Shown here in pieces: positions 60,589 through 64,000 of a stretch of DNA of 64,000 bases (the first letter of the stretch is position 1; each line of letters opens with the position of its first letter). This DNA is from Parascedosporium putredinis (Eukaryota; Ascomycota; Sordariomycetes; Microascales; Microascaceae), in contig CASHTG010000010.1 in assembly GCA_949357655.1 (NCBI GenBank), forward strand, positions 496,001 to 560,000, given 5' to 3'. The notes under the pieces are model-generated. The model searched no databases. It was not told the origin of the DNA and was given only the letters and a program-made list of their open reading frames with translations. The position numbers and the translations under genes were made by a program.

Positions 60589-62100
60589 GTTGGCGGCTGG
60601 TCTTGTCAAAACCTATAGGAAAGGATGCAACAAGTGACACGGGATGGTATGGCTAGAACAAGAGAGATAGGGAGACGAGCTGCAAGAGCTGTTTTAAAAG
60701 AAAAAAAAGCTACTCGAGAGCTCCATGAGCATCTCCGACGTCACTAACACTTTGCCGTACTATTCTCCAGACCATTGCCATGCGGCCGTTTTCGGAACCA
60801 TCCAAGCTCGCACTCCGCGCCCCTCGGCCCCCGAGACGGGTCCTTCCAGGAGCGCAACGCGAGGACTGCGAGATCAGGCTGCGGTATGCCATTGGGCAAT
60901 CCGAGAGTCCAGCGTCCCTCTAGCCTGTTAGAGGCGGGGAGAAAAGCAGAGATCCACCGAGCGGTGTCTGGCCCGGCACGGCGAATGGAACCCTAGGGCT
61001 GCGTTGGAGCTCGATAGCGCTTGCATGGGAATCCTTGACAAACTGAAAAGGCAACCAGGGTTCGGCTGGGGAGAGGCGAACGCGTGAGTGGGGATCTAGC
61101 TGGTGCTGATAAGAGGACGTGCCTTATCAGCGCCGGAGTGCTCCGTCCGTCGAAGAGGAAGGACGAGAGGGGGCAGACCAAAAGAGAAGAAAAATAGTTC
61201 TAGCCTGCGGGCGCCGTGTTGGGATTGGGGAGGAGAGGTCGGAGCTAGCCAAGGCGGAAAGCTATCGGAGCGTTCTCGTTGGGTGATTTGGTCCTTTAGC
61301 TTCGGGTTGCTTGGTCGAGTTCCACCGCGTCGGGCCAGTGGGGCAAGATAGTTCCTTCAGGACTAGTTCGGAATCGCGCATGCCGTCATCCGTCACCACT
61401 GCGCCTGCTATCAAGCACCCTGGGAATTGGCCTGTCTTTGAGATCCTCAAGGATCAATTGGGGCACTATCAGGACCAAGAAATGGCAATCGACAATTGAA
61501 CCTTTGAAGCATCAAGAAAACAACGAGTTTTGAAGTCGGCAGCTCCCTCGTTCTCCGTCACTCGATGGTTGGCATACGGGTTCCGAGATATTGTCGTCAA
61601 GCCTACCGGGCCCTGCCAAGTCTCTCACTAGTCCCCCACAGTCTGTTTGCCAGTGACATTCTGTATTTACTCATCACAATCGCAAAAACGCATGGCAGAG
61701 TGGAGGTGGGTGGACCGGTGCCACACAACACCCCATTTGGCCGGCCAGCCATGCCCATTTTCCCCACACTCACTCGATCATGAAGAAAGAAATGTGATCT
61801 AGTCGGCTATAATTCCGTTCTACTGGCCTCGCAGCTTACCTTGATGATAGCAAGATCTAATGCCGTAAGGAAGGTTGATAATTTGGTGCTTTCTAGTTTA
61901 ACTGCATAAATAGAAAAAGAATATCCAAAATACTTGGGAACTTAGCTTTATTTGTAGCGAAAAGAGAGCATTGTTTTCTTGCCTGTCCCATCATCACCAT
62001 CCCTAGCTGTGTCATGACCTGCCTAATCGCCGTTAAATTCCGTAAAACGTGACATTCTTTTTCTTTTCTAGGTTTGTTGCCGAAAATGAAATCTCTATGT
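60589..62100. other. Intergenic; no supported gene
   Basis: About 1.5 kb upstream of the agmatinase gene and downstream of the MATE gene. Only short overlapping ORFs without domains. No RNA gene or repeat recognised. Confidence 0.6.
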
Positions 62101-63699
62101 CTAGTGAAGTAGTCCTCCCGCCTCCACCTGATCTGCCTTGTCCATCCTCAAAAACGCCTTCTCCACCTCTCTCTCCCAGTTGCTCAACCCGACAATGATC
62201 CATTCCAACGTGCCGACCAGGTACAGCGCAATGCATTGGCCCACCCACAAGCCCTTCAGGCCCCAGCCATGGAAAGCGAGATAGATTCCCAGCGGGAGGG
62301 CGCCGCAGTAGTAGCTGACGAGGTTAACCGCCGCGCCAATGTGTTGCAAGCCCATACCCCTCAAGCTGCCACCACAGCTACCGTTGAGACCATCGGCAAT
62401 CTGGAAAAGGGCCACGTAGGGGAGAACCTCGGCCGTGAGGCGCACGACTTGCTCGTCATCGTTGAAAATCTTGGCAAAGTTGTTGCGCGTGGCCATGAGA
62501 ACCACCAGCACGACGAGGCCCAGGAACACGCTCAAGCAAGCCGCGCAGTGCGCCGCCCGAGCCGCACCTTTGGGATCTCTCGCGCCGAGGAGGTTGCCTA
62601 CGCGCACGGAAGCCGCGACGCCGAGGCCAAAGGGGATGGTGTTGAGCACCTGGTCCGCCGTCATGATGACGCTCTGCGCGGCGAGAGGATAGTGCCCAGC
62701 CTGCCGGCGGCGAGGGCAACGACTTCAAAGGCCCACCATTCGGTACCGACGTGGATGATGCCCATGGAGGCGAGGCGCGCAAATAGGCCCATGTTCTCGA
62801 GGGATTGGCGTGTCCATCCGCCCCAGCATTCGGAACCGGCGACGAACCGGGCGTAGAGAAGCAGAAGGCCAAAGGAAAGCCAATACGCGATGCCGGTGGC
62901 AATAGGAGCGCCTAGTAGGCCCATGTCGAGCTTGTAAACGAAGAGATAGTTGAGGGCAGCGCTGAAAGGGGATGTTATGAATAATACATAAGTACCGGGT
63001 CGTGCAATACCTTTGATACAAGTTGTTAGTATGATTGCATGCAAAAGAACGTGCCTTAAGACATAAAAAGGGGCAGAGCTTACCCTGCGCCTGAAGATAC
63101 TTCTTCATAGCTTCAAAGTATATATATCCAAGTCCACCAGGGATAAGGCATGTCAAGAATCGAGCGCTATCGCGCGACAGTTGAGGATCCTGTCCCAAGC
63201 TCCGGAAGACCGGCTCCGAAAACGCCCAGAGCGTGGCCACGGGGATGTAAAACAGACCCAGCACAATAAAGGCCCGCTGTAGGAGTATACCGAGATCGTG
63301 CTTGTTGGAACTGCCGGTAAAAGTCGAGGATGCGAGTGTGTCGAGTGCCGTTGTGCCTCCGAGACCGATCAGCCACGCCGTGCACATGGCAAACATGTAC
63401 GAGAAGGCCGCCGTGGCCAAGTTCTCGGGCGACGAACGGCCTACGATCAAGACGGAGACTGTTTGTAGACTGTTTTGGAGAGTATAAGCGAGGACGACGG
63501 GAACGGATCCCTTGAGAAGGACCTTGACTTCTTCCAGGATGAGCTTTTTCGTCGGCTTGTCCTCGTCGAGGACGGTGATTTGGTCCTCTTCATTTTGGCT
63601 GTACACGCTCCCTTGGGGCTGGCCTGTCAGTAGAGACGTGTATTCGTCAGGCGGTGTTGTAACGCTGCCAGCGACAGCCCGTGGAGTGTCTTGTCCCAT
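62101..63699 (-). CDS. MATE-family multidrug/metabolite efflux transporter
   Basis: This is a cation-coupled exporter of 12 helices in two MatE repeats. The start MGQDTPRAV at 63699 is preferred over an upstream in-frame Met because the latter would add an untypical leader. Exon 1 (63084-63699) gives a cytosolic N-terminus of about 55 residues, then LLKGSVPVVLAYTLQNSLQTVSV and GLGGTTALDTLASSTFTGS. An intron (63011-63083) joins exon 2 at KKYLQAQG-IARPGTYVLF. The second repeat has GTEWWAFEVVALAAGRLGT, MTADQVLNTIPFGLGVAASVRVGNLLGA and LNGSCGGSLRGMGLQHIGA, all classic MATE segments. One missing base near 62679-62684 restores the link between the halves; exon sums then give 509 codons. Such transporters export toxins, drugs or secondary metabolites; no specific cargo can be named. 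Confidence 0.92.
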
Positions 63700-64000
63700 G
63701 TTGATCTTTGAGCAGTGATGTATGGTATTAGGGACCCGGTCAAAGGCAGGGGAATCGTGAATCAAGGACTACATGTACGGAATTCTTTTAAGATCTCCAA
63801 GGAGATCCGTGAGCATCTTATTGATCGAGGAGGCTAGTGGTCTGCAATCTTCAATGGCTCAATGTGGGTTACCCTCACACTCTTACATGACGCAGGGCGT
63901 TCGCTGCCAACGACCACTAGACTCCTGATACGGCGTCTAAGATGTGTGCAGTACTAGGCCTCATCCTCCGGCCAGTTAGAAACGCCGCAGATAACACTCA
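63700..64000. other. Promoter side of the MATE gene
   Basis: 300 bp to the window edge. No start of a divergent gene is visible within it. Confidence 0.5.

Noticed and set aside
20241..63699. Reading all frameshifted genes as pseudogenes
   Set aside because: The breaks are nearly all single-base losses in homopolymers, protein conservation is intact on both sides, splice sites are perfect and exon sums are restored by the missing bases. Only the MFS gene has an additional real-looking truncation.
56891..63699. A secondary-metabolite cluster around the O-methyltransferase and MATE genes
   Set aside because: No backbone synthase, terpene cyclase or regulator is present, and the agmatinase between them does not suggest a pathway.

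Overview
The window looks like nuclear DNA of a filamentous ascomycete (Pezizomycotina, probably a Sordariomycete). Genes carry short introns with GTAAG-like donors and CTAAC/CTGAC-like branch sites. The gene families (rhodopsin-domain membrane proteins, CFEM, siderophore MFS, CmcJ/AsaB-type hydroxylase) are typical of this group. One end is a repeat block showing the fungal RIP signature: CpA and TpG almost erased, TpA and CTAG enriched, stops in every frame.

Positions 1-20097 are a RIP-destroyed retrotransposon block with no usable ORF. Reading through the mutations on the minus strand recovers Ty3/gypsy proteins: Gag zinc knuckles with Cys/His/Gly changed to Tyr/Arg/Ser, reverse transcriptase YLDD motifs as YLDN/YLNN, and integrase cores. 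Their order, gag - RT - integrase from right to left, is that of Ty3/gypsy. A complete element (10013-17575, LTRs of about 455 bp, polypurine tract, perfect 5-bp target duplication CTATT) sits inside an older copy of the same family (6458-10012 plus 17581-19645). A further, barely mutated LTR (19648-20097) lies 2 bp beyond. A different gypsy-type element fills 1 to about 6457.

Positions 20.1-28 kb hold, all on the minus strand, an MFS transporter whose 3' end decays against the LTR, an acyl-CoA thioesterase-like gene, a rhodopsin-domain membrane protein and a small secreted CFEM protein. Then come 14.4 kb with no recognisable gene and no RIP signature; they contain a perfect 13-bp inverted repeat made of two ATCTGATAA iron/GATA-type sites.

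Positions 42.3-64 kb hold a siderophore-iron transporter (+), an AsaB/CmcJ-like hydroxylase (-), a MUP1/LAT-type amino acid permease (-), a second rhodopsin-domain protein (-), an O-methyltransferase (+), a secreted agmatinase-like ureohydrolase (-) and a MATE efflux transporter (-). This is not an obvious biosynthetic cluster. Two themes recur: iron (CFEM, siderophore transporter, GATA palindrome) and membrane transport.

A pervasive oddity is that 9 of the 11 genes need small frame corrections, nearly all one missing base in a run of 3-6 identical bases. After correction the summed exon lengths are divisible by three wherever both ends of the gene are known. This points to homopolymer sequencing or assembly errors rather than pseudogenes, so protein predictions from the raw sequence will be wrong for most genes.
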